Part shown: piece after piece, positions 49,149 to 60,106 of the stretch
Numbering within the stretch: the stretch's first letter is position 1
How the letters are laid out: every line of letters starts with the position of its first letter
NCBI RefSeq assembly: GCF_000003195.3
Contig: NC_012873.2
Span: 22,284,347-22,348,346 of the forward strand
Direction of reading: 5' to 3'
Origin: Sorghum bicolor
Taxonomy: Eukaryota > Streptophyta > Magnoliopsida > Poales > Poaceae
DNA length: 64,000 bases
Position numbers and translations under genes: made by a program
The notes under the pieces: generated by a model
What the model was told of the DNA's origin: nothing
What the model saw: only the letters and a program-made list of their open reading frames with translations
The model's database searches: none

Positions 49149-50367
49149 TGTTGACGATCCTTAATGCTCACATTTAACCGTCAACTAATCATGGAAAAGG
49201 ATCCAAATGCAACCAACACCCAGACTTATGGTTTTATCTGACAGAATTCCACGAGTTTTTGTGTTTGTCTATTGCTGCAGCGGGTTATCAGGAAATACAG
49301 AGGAAAGGCCCACACGTCGGGTTTATATAGAGATATTAACGTGCCACGCAATTTTCTATCATCTAGAAGACTCCAGAAGCCACGGGAACGAAGCGGAGGC
49401 AGAACGGGGCCTAGCCCAGGGCGCCCGCCCACCTTCTGTGCCCAATCAGGGTCAACTTTGTGGATCGTGCTCCACCGACCAGAGGGATCAAGGAAAGCTG
49501 TGCGATTAATGTCAGTTTGATCTGACGGCCCAGATTCATCTGAAAAGACTATATAAGCAAGGCCCCCCTGGCCTCTGGATAATATACCTCTTCTACAGAA
49601 TCAAAGTTAGAGTTTCAATTATTCATAAAAGTAGAGAGGATCCCTCTAGTTCCTCTAGTTCTAGTTCTAGTTCCTCTAGTTCTAGTTCTAGTTAGTTCTA
49701 GTTGTAATCTAGAAAATAGGGAGAGAGAAGAGGAGAGCGGAGGAGGAGCCGGATCTGTCGGATCTTCTTCAACATTGTACTTTTGCAGCAACTGGTTCGT
49801 TCTTCATCATTCTCTAGGTTCTTCAATTCATAATTCCTGTGTTCTTTAATTACTTTTATTTACATTCAAGTTATTTATTGGATTCCCGCTTGCATCAAGT
49901 GCTCTAGTCTTTATAACGCTAGAGTAGTAATTAATAGATTAGACGAGGTGTTTAGTCTTGCAATTACCTGGAATTGCACCCAATCCTACGGATTGTTGTG
50001 GTAGCCCTAGGGTAGTGACAGCCCTAACGGTCGACGTATTCCACCTCGTTCGGATCGGTGTTTGTAGGACCGTAGTCAGAGCTTCCAAGCTCCCTTCTCA
50101 TCTCTTTCTGTGGTTAGTGTTCTGATGTTCCGAAATAAATAATCTTTGAAGTAATTCTTGATTCTTAGATCAACTAGAGAACTCTCAGGAAACTTCCTCT
50201 CTTCCCACCAAAAATAACTATATAGTTATCATTGGGCGATCTTGAATCTTAATTGGTACACTCACGTTCCCTGTGAAAAATCGATACTATGGAATACTCC
50301 TGTATGAAAGCTACATCGGTATCCGTGCGCTTGCGGATTTTTCTATTTGCGTTTAAAATACCCAACA
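49149..50367 (+). repeat. E6 5' LTR (1219 bp)
   Basis: TGTTGACGATCC to AAATACCCAACA. TATA box TATATAAG at 49550-49557. A hexamer-like CTAGTT repeat tract lies downstream (49643-49700). The end contains the conserved CCGTGCGCTTGCGGAT block. Confidence 0.93.
49643..49700. repeat. (TTCTAG/CCTCTAG) short tandem repeat in E6 5' LTR
   Basis: Roughly nine 5-7 base units built on CTAGTT. The 3' LTR has the same tract at 60621-60677 with one unit altered, so it was present when E6 inserted. Confidence 0.8.
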
Positions 50368-50374
50368 AGCTTTC

Positions 50375-50393
50375 TGGCGTCGTTGCCGAGGAA
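50375..50393 (+). promoter_or_regulatory. E6 primer-binding site (tRNA-Asp type)
   Basis: TGGCGTCGTTGCCGAGGAA, seven bases after the LTR. Two mismatches to the plant tRNA-Asp 3' end as I remember it. Confidence 0.8.
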
Positions 50394-50485
50394 CGGTAGC
50401 TGTGCTAGTTTCGAACCAAGTCGTCCGTGTATCCTTTTTCTTTTCCTTTTTTACCACACTCACCTTACCATTTTCACCACACCAC

Positions 50486-50653
50486 ATGGATTTCACTCCA
50501 AGCATTAATGAGCATGGAATTTATTTCATAGCCACTTCATTTACTCCATACTCATATGCAACATCTTCCCAATCTTTTGGTCTCTCCAACATCACCACAT
50601 TCGAGATCTCCAACCCCCTCTTCCTTTCTATTTATAAAAACTTTAAAAGGGCG
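50486..50653 (+). pseudogene. E6 short leader ORF, split by S1
   Basis: ATG at 50486 (MDFTPSINEHGIYF) opens 56 codons rich in Ser, Thr and Phe up to the S1 insertion. Past S1 the frame continues for six codons to TAA at 55272-55274, so the unbroken ORF had about 62 codons. No recognised domain. It sits where gag should start and may be a vestige of it. Confidence 0.4.
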
Positions 50654-53600
50654 TGTCACAGAACCGACCAAATTATAAGAGTTCAAGTGTAGAAACGATC
50701 GCCAAGCAATCAAGTTTCCAAACTTGAGCCCATATAATCCCGGTAGTCAATTGAAATCACGAAGGACTTCAAACCAACTCGTAACAAACCAAGATCGCAA
50801 TAGTTCAACATAAACACAGCGAAGGTTACATAGTCATTCATTGCCATCGAAGCGGCACCACATCGGAGTTATTAAGTTATTACAACACAAGTTCGAAGTA
50901 GGGGAAGCAAAATAATTACACACACTTGTTCAAAGTTCAGTTCTTAAGTTCGAGTTACTGCCAGAGTCTATGCCATCCTTCCAAAAGCATCAGATACGAG
51001 ATTGTTAGAGAACCGTGCCCGACGGTTAGTCCTCATCCCCAGCGGGATGGAGACAGGTCTTGCAGAAGCCGTCATAAAAGATATTATCTGCAACAGATGG
51101 GAATAAACCCTGAGTACGAGGATGTACTCAGCTAGACTTACCCGTCTAGTAAAACATAAAAGACACCAAGGATCATGCAAGGCTAAGATATAAAAGTAGA
51201 GCTGGTTGACTCGACATTTTTGCCAAAAGCCTTTATTAAGACTAACCTAATGTAAGAGCATCATTTTTATTTATCATCAGCCTACCACTAGATTAGCACC
51301 TGTACTACAACACATCACTAGATTATTACAAGCAATAATAACCATATCAAGTTCATCATATTTTCCTCTTGCTATCATCATTATTATGAACCAAGTTCAT
51401 TAGTGAATGCTACATTTGCCGCTGCTCTGTCAAGTTCTCACTGATCGGGAGAGACGGCGATTCGAATCGAATTCCTATCCAGCTGGAGGGTTATTCCTAG
51501 CACTCACCCAAGCATCCCCCGTCGGAGAGCCAACGGATCACCTTTGGTACAACTCAGGAATCGCGGCTCCGATCAGCGCCGCACTCCTAGGGCTACCACT
51601 CTGCCAGAGAGGTCAGGAATTTTAACTCACCTGCCTTTGGGCTTACGCCAATGGTCCCCCGCACACCACACTTCCTCCGGTAGTGCGCACTTTATACTTG
51701 CCGGTCTTCCGGCCTGAGTCATACTACTCGGCTTCGTGGTCGGAACGAGTTATCCAGCCAACTAAGTGTTAGGCATGTGTTCAACATGACAAGAGGACGT
51801 ACAACGATCAGTCCTTAGCTGCCACAGACGGAGTTACTACAAACTTGCAAAACTCCGCCCGGCTTAAGTCAAATTAATCAGGTTCCATCCACGATAGCAC
51901 ATATAGACCATCGTGATCCGACATAACCCTATATCGCGCAGGTGACAGGATATCACCCGACTTCTACCGATTAAAGCATGGCTAAGCTGCTACTCGATCC
52001 TAACTCTATAACCAGGTAGTGGAAAGATATCTGGACAAGGATTGAGTAAAATACAGCAAAGGTTTCATCACAACTCCTATACTTAATGCAGCAATAGATA
52101 TAACATATTAAATAAACTTTCAAAAGTAAAAGGAAGGCTTAGAATGCTCTGGGGCTTGCCTTTCACGAACGAAGCTGGCTCGTGATTTGGGCACTCAACT
52201 TCTTCTCCTTCGGGCTCCTCGAGTCCGACTTGCTGGACCTCCACCTCCGGGTTGCCCTCCTGACCTTCAGGAATCCCTTGCTGATCGAAGGAGACTGCCG
52301 TGTCCGATGCACCTATTGCATGCTCGGTGAATAAGAAGGTGTGCATATAAAAGAATGAATGCTTAATAACATAATGGATTCACTGGGCACTCATTTACGG
52401 AGTACACAGTTATAACAAGTTCACACAAGCTAACAAGTTAACCTAGTCCAAAACTTACCATGATACTACGACAGCAAGCAACATAAAACAGGAGTAACTC
52501 AGTAAATAAATCCTAACTAATGATAGACAGATCCAACAAACATAAGTGAATACATTCTGGAAAGCTTGTGAAATTGTCTACAATTCATCTTTAAACATCG
52601 CAGCAAGATTCATACATTAATCCAATCATTTAAACAAGGTTCCAGGTTCTGTCCCAGAAAAACAGAGAGCACCTATTCTGGAACCCAACTCAGAACAGCT
52701 ATAACTTTTAAACTACTTGGCCAAATGACCTCAAATTTAAACCAGAGCTAGTTCAATAAGTTTACAACAACTTTGATTTAGACAAGTTCCACAGAAGGCC
52801 AAGTTATCATTAAGCAAAAGTTAAATCACTTCCTTGCTGTCCAGAACAGCCTTTAACCCTTTAATTAATTATTTGATGACATAACCAAAACACAAACCAT
52901 GCCAACCACATGGCTTATGAGCACAAGCATATCACAAAATTACCAGAACATCAGATGATAACCCTCAAACATATACTTAACAAGGCATTTATTAATTACT
53001 TCTAGAAAGAAGCATAATTACAAGATGCCTAGTCAAAGTGCTCAGAACAATCTACAAAAAATACGGGAACACAAGTAAAGCATCAAAGCATCACCATAAA
53101 AATTTCACAGCAATTGCACATACCAAATTAAAGATATGTATTTGACATGTGCCCAAGGGTTTATTTCATAATTTTAGAAACATGACTTATATGGTGTCAA
53201 ACAACAGATTTCAAATTATTTACATTTGAGGAATACCATAAACATGTTTACTACCAAAGTAGAGCACCAGCATAAGCACCAATTATTTTATATAATTTAA
53301 TCAAGGAAACAAGCCAAATTTCAATCATAAATTACATATCAAAGCTGCGGTACTCCAAAAATCATGAAATATTTACCAAAGCACTCTAATACCATACAGA
53401 GGCTACCATACAATTTTCAGAGCAAACTAAGCAGTATAGCAAGGGATATGAATTTATCCATGAATAACAAGATTAAATCCTTAATAAATATTTTCCCAGA
53501 AAATATGGTTCATTTTATATTTTTATTAAAAACTAACCATCTCAGGGAACACCATAAAATTATTTTCACGATTTTTGGATCTCAGAAACAGGAGATATGA

Positions 53601-55248
53601 TTTTTGCATGAAAACCAAAAATCAGGATTTTGAATAAAGAAAAGGAGGGAAAGAGAGTGACGCTGACAGTGGACCCCGCCTGTCAGGGTCGTCTTCCTCA
53701 CGGCCGAGGCGACTTTCGCCGGCGATTTCTCCACGACGGCGAGGTCTCCGGCCAAACCAAGGGCACCAACGTGATCCCCAGACTCTAGCGACTCGATTGA
53801 CCCCCTTTTCCCCACGGCGGAGCCACCGGAAAGGGCTCGCCGTCGACGATGGCGGCTCGGCGGAGGTGCTCGGCGTTACGCCGGAGCCCTCCGACCGGTA
53901 GAGTGCGACCTAAGACCTTCTACAGCACCAGCGAACTACGGCGGAGCTTCCTAGGTACGCGGCTCGGCTTGAAACCTCGTGGAACATGCTGGCCACGAGA
54001 GCATTCATCTCCGGCGGAAACACGGCGGCGCTGCGCATCGTGTCTGGCGACGGAGAGCTCGGTAGAGCGTCCACCAAGTGGCGCAAACGCAAGCTAGGAA
54101 CCTAAGCAACCTCTAGGACCTAACCAGAGACGACAAGAGGCTTCACAGGGCTCGGCATTGGGCTCGCCGGAAAAGATGGTCACGGCGACCCGATTTGGGG
54201 AAAGAAGGGAATGGCGGCTCACCGGTGGATTTCACGGCGAGATGGTGGGTGGAGAATGGAGAGCGGTTCACGGTGGAGCTGTGGGTGGAGTTTGGTGAGC
54301 AATGGCGCAGCAAGGAACGCGCGCGAGCTCGCCGGAGTAGGCTCACGACGGAGAGCTCACGGCGGCCGCGTTTCTGGCGAGAGGGGCGAGGCAGAGCGGA
54401 AGTGGACGCGTCCACTCTGCTCGGGGCGTCGCCGTGGACGTCATGCGCATGCTGGGAGCTGACGAGCGGGGCCATCGCCGGCGTACGGACGACATCTGGT
54501 GGACAGGTGGCGCTCTGGCCATCCCCGACGGTGAGCTCGGCTTCGATTCAGAGAACACGGCGACCGACTGACAGAGCGACTTCAGGAACGGATAACTCCC
54601 AATCCAGCCTGAGATAGAAGATGATGCAGTTGACAAAGTTGGAGTTTCAATCGAGTTCTACAACTTTGTCAAGAAGAGCAAAAGCCAGATCGGCCGGGAT
54701 TGTGAGATATAGAGTTTTCAAAATCGATCAAGCAAACTGGTTTCGTTCCAAGACTTAGAAAATTTTCTAAGTGTTGGAAACAGCCCCAAATCTGCCTTGT
54801 GGGTCACTTTTGAGCTATTTGTGTTCATTTTCATGAGATGGCCATAAAACAACTTTTGTTCCTTATAAAATTTGCTATAACTTTGCTGTAGAAAGTTTTG
54901 ACATGCAAACATTTTATGAAACACTTTTTAAAAGCCTAAGAAAAAGAGGTTTCTAGGGCCTATTTACACAAGTATGACTTAAGGACATATTTTGGAGAAG
55001 TGATCAACATGAACATTGTTCCCAAGGTTAAGTTAAGCATAGATAAACTAATTACCAAGGCATAGAGCACAAACACAAGCATGGTTCACTCAAACATAAG
55101 CATAGGAAGCCCATTTAAGCACTTTAAAACACAATTTTCCATAGAATGACATGGCTCAAGATAGATGATGATCATGATATGCTTTGAGTAGATGATGATG
55201 CCTATGCTATGCACATGATCAATGCAACCATAACATTAGAGTGTTACA
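50654..55248 (-). mobile_element. S1: solo LTR of the E1 family (4595 bp), deepest layer of the nest
   Basis: TGTCACAG (50654) to GTGTTACA (55248), flanked by perfect GGGCG at 50649-50653 and 55249-55253. It aligns with both E1 LTRs and keeps the ~490 bp (51357-51838) missing in the right E1 LTR, so it is the best full-length LTR of the family here. A perfect hairpin TGAGTAC/GTACTCA (51111-51117 with 51124-51130) and a perfect 12-bp inverted repeat (54630-54641 with 54661-54672) are present. The GC-rich centre (53650-54560) gives overlapping ORFs on both strands that I do not call genes. Confidence 0.95.
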
Positions 55249-55274
55249 GGGCGGTTGTCGATGCATGTCTATAA

Positions 55275-56776
55275 TAAATATTGCAGATCTCGTTGAGTTG
55301 ATCTTGATATAGGTTAGCGTTGGAGGGGAAACCACTTCACCGACATAAATTGATGGTTTCCCAAGGACAAGCTTAGTGTCCTAAAATAAGCATTGATCAG
55401 ATCATAACATGAGATTTTAATTATTTGCAACATTACCTTGTGTATTGAGCATATAAGGATAATTGTAAAAAATTCCTTCGGGTATTCTTGTCACTAACCT
55501 TTCCAGGATTGGAGCAAGAAGATCGGATGAATGACAAGCACAAGGTATGTCCAACCAATCATCATACAACATTGAATTAAATACATCCAAACTTGAATTT
55601 TGCAAAATTCAAGCTTGGGGGAGTACTTTACATAAAAACATCCTTTGCCATGTTGCTATGTTGGTTGTTCCTACCTTTGAGACATGCTCAATTTTTTAAA
55701 TACTAATCACACTACTTCATCTCCACTTGAGTAGAACTCTACAAATGCTCTCATGCTACCTTTATTTGCTTTAGTATATGTCTAGGTTTAGAGTAGTTTC
55801 ATTTATCTCTTAATTAAGCATGGTGCTTAGTTAGGAATGTTAATCTTACTGCCAAGGGATTTTAAATTAAGCATGGTGCTTAGGTTAAAATGCCCTCCTA
55901 AATCAAATTAGACATGGTGTCTAGGTTGATCTTTGAGCCGATAGTATGCTATAGTAGATATTGGATATTTTGTTGGACTAACCCATACAGGAAAACTTTC
56001 AATATCGACCTGGGAAGTCCTGAGATAAACTCACATTGGAGACAAAGAGAGAGACGCATGAAGTTTAACAATTTACACAAAGAAGGCATAGCTCACAAGA
56101 GATGATCCATGGAGGGTGCTACGAACACGGTGCGCAACCGCTAAGAAAGGAAAGCTTCCACAAGGTGATAATGTACCATCACTCTTCAAGTAAGATAACA
56201 TCTTAAGGTACTTGACTATCACTTTTTATAAGCTTCTCCTTGGTTCTGGCGTTCACATGAATAAAAGAGACAAGCATGTATGATTTACAACTCTAGATTA
56301 ACCAACTCAATCGATTCAATATGTTTAGTCCTTCCACCGTTGTGATCCCACACTCCTAATCATATGAGCTAAAATGTTGCACATTCAATCTCAGGAAGAT
56401 ATAAACAAAACATAAGTATAGATAGATTATCTTTCCATTAGTTTGAGCGATCTGATCTGACAAATATTTTAAATGTTACACTCATGATCTTATTATCCTT
56501 CAACTTTGTCTTGCTCACTATGCTTAAGGATAGAGAAGAATAAATACACTTTTGGTTCTACTGGTGTTTTCCACCAACAGGGCCCAGGCACTTGATCTCT
56601 GCCTTGTCTCTATGAGCAGGTACACTTCGAGCAAAATATGAAGGACTTTTACAACTCCTAGACTCCACCAAGTGAAGAACCTAGATCTACGAGCACAAAC
56701 ACACTAGAGATACTGGACACTCAGGCAATCACTGCCCTGAGATGCTTGAGGACGTAACTACTGGAGTAACCCTGTT
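55275..56776 (+). other. E6 interior upstream of the protease modules, non-coding
   Basis: No supported gene. It holds a 22-bp perfect palindrome with a polypurine-like tract (55592-55623), and sequence matching E4 in inverted orientation (55900-56000 with 63020-63110; 56560-56720 with 40720-40860). Confidence 0.7.
55592..55623 (+). promoter_or_regulatory. Internal polypurine-like tract with palindrome in E6
   Basis: CTTGAATTTTG/CAAAATTCAAG (55592-55613) is a perfect 22-bp palindrome followed by CTTGGGGGAG. The overlap AAGCTTGGGGGAG is identical to the core of the true 3' polypurine tract (60091-60104). Confidence 0.6.
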
Positions 56777-57297
56777 GTGGAAGTAATTACTGACCTTCTG
56801 CTGGTCAAGAGAGGCGATCCAGGACACCCCGTCAACCCAATCTCCATTGGCATGGTGGACTTCCCAGAAGCACTCTGCGACATTGGCTCTAATGTCAACA
56901 TTATGCCCACGGTACTCTATGAAAAATTCTTTACACATCCTTTACGAGAAACAACCATGTACTTGCAGCTTGCAGATCGGACACTAAGTTTCCCAAAGAG
57001 AATATTAAAGAACCTTTATGTCCGAGTTGGTACCTTCTACGCTCCAACAGACTTCGTGGTGATAGAGACTGATACTGATGAGAGGGCACCCATCATCCTA
57101 AGGGGCCATCCCTGAACACCTCGGGAGCTGTCATCTACGCTAGTGCTGCCAAGATCAGTTTCTACATCAAGCGGAGGAAGGAGACATTTTCCTTCAAGAA
57201 CAAGACTACACAAATCTCAAAGCAATCCCGACTTGAACCAAGGAAGAGGACCAACAGGAGGAACAGGAACAAGCAAATATAGACCGAGTCAGCTAAG
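56777..57297 (+). pseudogene. E6 protease-like module 1 with basic tail
   Basis: Open from 56777 (EVITDLLLVKRGDPGHP). The retropepsin-like segment is SIGMVDFPEALCDIGSNVNIMPTVLYEKFF, with the catalytic Asp in CDIGSN, then LQLADRTLSFPKRILKNLYVRVG and FVVIETDTDERAPIILRGHP. A frameshift near 57110 ends the frame; another frame continues with SGAVIYASAAKISFYIKRRK and a very basic tail RKRTNRRNRNKQ before TAG near 57280. The order flap strand, LADRT and IILGRPF-like end is that of Athila-type proteases. It would process gag-pol if complete; no RT follows. Confidence 0.8.
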
Positions 57298-57962
57298 ATG
57301 GTCACTGTAGTTCAAGGAGGTCAAGATCATCTATTTAAGTCACCGTTCCTGACCAAAAAGGACGACCCAGGCATGCCAAGCATCCAGTGCTCCATTAATG
57401 GATACAACCTCCAGAAGACACTTTGCGACACCAGGTCAAGCGTCAAGATAATGGCTGCAGTCACCTATCAGCTCCTGTTTGGAACCATACCCCTAAAATC
57501 GACATACATTCAGCTCCAGATGGCAGATTAGACATATCGAAAGATTTTCAGATTATTGACATGGGAGAAGACGAGTACGATCCACCCATCATCCTTACGA
57601 GACCGTTCCTCAGCACCGTTAAAGCAATCATATACATTGGAACCAGAGAAGTCCACATGCACTTCCCCTCTGAGAAGGTACGCCGCTATTTTACTGACCC
57701 TAACTATATAGATGAAGATTCTAAGAAGGTCAGGACAAGAAGAAGACGACGCAACCGCAACCAGAGAAGGCAAATCATCAAGGACAGATGGGCAGACTAC
57801 GAAGGAGAATTGGTAAGGTCTGAAGACATACAACTTGAACAGAACTGTCCTGAGGAGACCGTAGCACCGAGTCAGGTGTGTAGAGAGAAGATAGTTATAC
57901 ACGAAGAGGAGGCGCCGCCGAAACCACCGACTACGCCATCCAATGAATCCCAGGATGATTGA
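57298..57962 (+). pseudogene. E6 protease-like module 2 with basic tail
   Basis: Repeats the plan of module 1: a linker (KSPFLTKKDDPGMPSIQCSING), the active-site segment QKTLCDTRSSVKIMAAVTYQLL, where the Gly after the catalytic Asp-Thr is Arg, and LKSTYIQLQMAD. TAG at 57529-57531 plus a frame change near it lead to LDISKDFQIIDMGEDEYDPP and IILTRPFLSTVKAIIYIG, then a basic block TRRRRRNRNQRRQ and an acidic, Pro-rich end, stop at 57960-57962. Relative to module 1 it looks like an old tandem duplication. The minus ORF 57528-57902 is a shadow. Confidence 0.78.
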
Positions 57963-57977
57963 GAAAACAGAGAGTCC

Positions 57978-58005
57978 CGTTCGGAGGTCATAAAAACACC
58001 GAACG
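57978..58005 (+). promoter_or_regulatory. Conserved hairpin after the E6 ORF stop
   Basis: CGTTCGG (57978-57984) and CCGAACG (57999-58005) around a 14-base loop, 15 bases after the stop. Same stem and loop length in E5 (49087-49114) and E4 (40562-40587). Confidence 0.75.
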
Positions 58006-60066
58006 CCTTGCCAAGAGGTAAACTTGGTAGTTATCCTTTTCCTTTCAATTATTTAAAATAGTTTGCTTAGTTAATCAGGTTCATATCATCTTGAAAAGAA
58101 AATAAAAATGTTAAAAATAGTAAGCCCCATATGAGTATGCTCATGTCATAAAACCCATAAGTACATTCACTGTGGTGGTATAAAAATAAAATAAATATAT
58201 TTATGTGCTATAAAAATGAAAATAGAAAAATAAATTTATGATCCTACCAAAGAGTGTTACATTTATTGAGGAGGCTCAACATGATAAAGGCTAGATATTT
58301 ATGCTAACACTTAACTAGTTCCACAAAGCTTTGTTGTCTATTTGAGCTCCACCGAATTCACAGATCAAAGAAGACTGCCGACATTCAAATACACCTCCGC
58401 CACCTGCTAGCTACGTCAGGAGAAATTACGTCAAAATCCAGCTTGGGGAGAGCACCCCCATTTATCCAGCTAAGTGTTCTACTCATGTTTATACTTCCAC
58501 TCAAATAATAAAAAGATGCATAATCATAAAAACCCAAATAAATATTTTGTGCTTATATATATATCTTTGCTTAGTTTGCTAAATAAATAAATAAATAAAA
58601 TTTGCTATGAACCCTCGTGATAAGCTCTCACATGGAAATGATGAATAGTTGCTCTACCATGACTGGTTCTCAAAAATTGAAATCTCTCTCAAGTTTAGGC
58701 ATGACTGTTATTAATTAAGATTTGCTCTAAACCTGAACTTGTGGGAAGAGTACTTGATCTAAAGTCTAAGTTGTTAACGGATATGATATGGGAAGGTTGA
58801 CCTGCTATTTATCTGTTCCTAGAGATACTAGAATTCTAGAGAATTTTATCTTTGAAAATCTTTGAAACATCACATAATGAGTTCCTGTATGATGAGAGTT
58901 TAAATTCCTACCACAGACATATATACATGCTTATTAGACTATGAACCATTCATTTACTTTTTACTGCTTATGAGCATTGGGTGTGGTCAAGCTGTGTAGA
59001 CCCTTAGGAACTTGTCATGTGGTTAAATCAAGATTCACTTGCACGTTCACTCACACATGCTGCTTCTACTCCGGAAGTACGCATCCACATACATCCACTC
59101 ATTTCCATGTCCAGATTCACCCAAAAATATTCTACTCCTAATCCGGGAGAGAATAGCCAAAAACATTCTCCTATTTCTATTTTCCCCTGTGAAATAAATG
59201 CTCAAGTTATTTCGGTTACTACCACTTCCTACATTATTTAAAGAGGTGAGTGCTCTAAAAAAAAGAGAGAAGATACGAGGAAATAAAAAAGGGCAAGTGC
59301 CCGGAACCTCTAAAGAAAAGAAAAAGTGAGACGAGAGGTAAAAATGGACAAGTGTCCGACAGTAGAATTAGGGGTACAAGATACCCACCTGAGAAAAAAG
59401 AAAAAGAAAATATAGAGCATCTCATTCTCCTCAAAAAGTTTCAAAAGAGCAAGAAAGGTATGTATTCCCTCAAAAGAGCAAAAGTAGAATTAGACTTTCA
59501 CCATTGATATCACCATCATCACCATACACCATTCATTCGCCACACATGCACATCTTGATTTGACTTATTGACTTGTTCTTCTGAATCCATGGTTTGACTA
59601 TGCAATAAATGTCTTGTAAGTATGTGTTAGCTGTCTCCCACCTATGAGCTCCAGATATCAAAACCTTATTAGAGTCGGGTGAGAGAGAAGGCAGTGCCAC
59701 TATGCCTCATACCAAAAATACCACATACTTTGAGAGAAGGCATACACCATTACTGCCTTGGTAAGGATCCAGAAATACCACAAAAGAGAGACTAGAGAGA
59801 GTCATACAAGGAATCTTTGAGTTTTATTTGAAAATCTGCAAAAACTCCAGAGCTATAGTTAATGGAAGAACAAGAGACATGGCGCTTGACTAGACCGTTC
59901 TATCTTTTAACTGCTCAAGACACAAGTGACGGTTGCAAGCTCCATGGTGGAAGGTAATACGAGTAAGTTTAAATCTTAACAGTTACCCTAACCCAGAGAT
60001 GAGATCTTGTTTGAACGCATGTATATCTTTAAGGCATGAAACCACTGCAGAAACTCTTGAGTTCAT
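58006..60066 (+). other. E6 3' non-coding domain
   Basis: About 2 kb between the ORF and the polypurine tract with no gene. Blocks such as the one around CCACCACAGTGAATGTACTTATGGG and AGCTCAAATAGACAACAAAGCTT recur in E3 and E5 and in part in E4. A short TA run and an AAAT run lie at 58550-58600. Confidence 0.8.
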
Positions 60067-60106
60067 CTTTGCTCAGGGACGAGCAAAGGTTAAGCTTGGG
60101 GGAGCT
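60067..60106 (+). promoter_or_regulatory. E6 pre-polypurine hairpin and polypurine tract
   Basis: CTTTGCTC/GAGCAAAG (60067-60074 with 60081-60088), loop AGGGAC, then GTTAAGCTTGGGGGAGCT up to the LTR at 60107. Confidence 0.88.

Noticed and set aside
49643..49700. CRISPR-like short repeats
   Set aside because: Contiguous CTAGTT-based microsatellite without spacers, shared by both E6 LTRs.
57528..57902. 124-codon minus-strand ORF over protease module 2
   Set aside because: Shadow; the plus strand shows the protease and basic-tail signatures.
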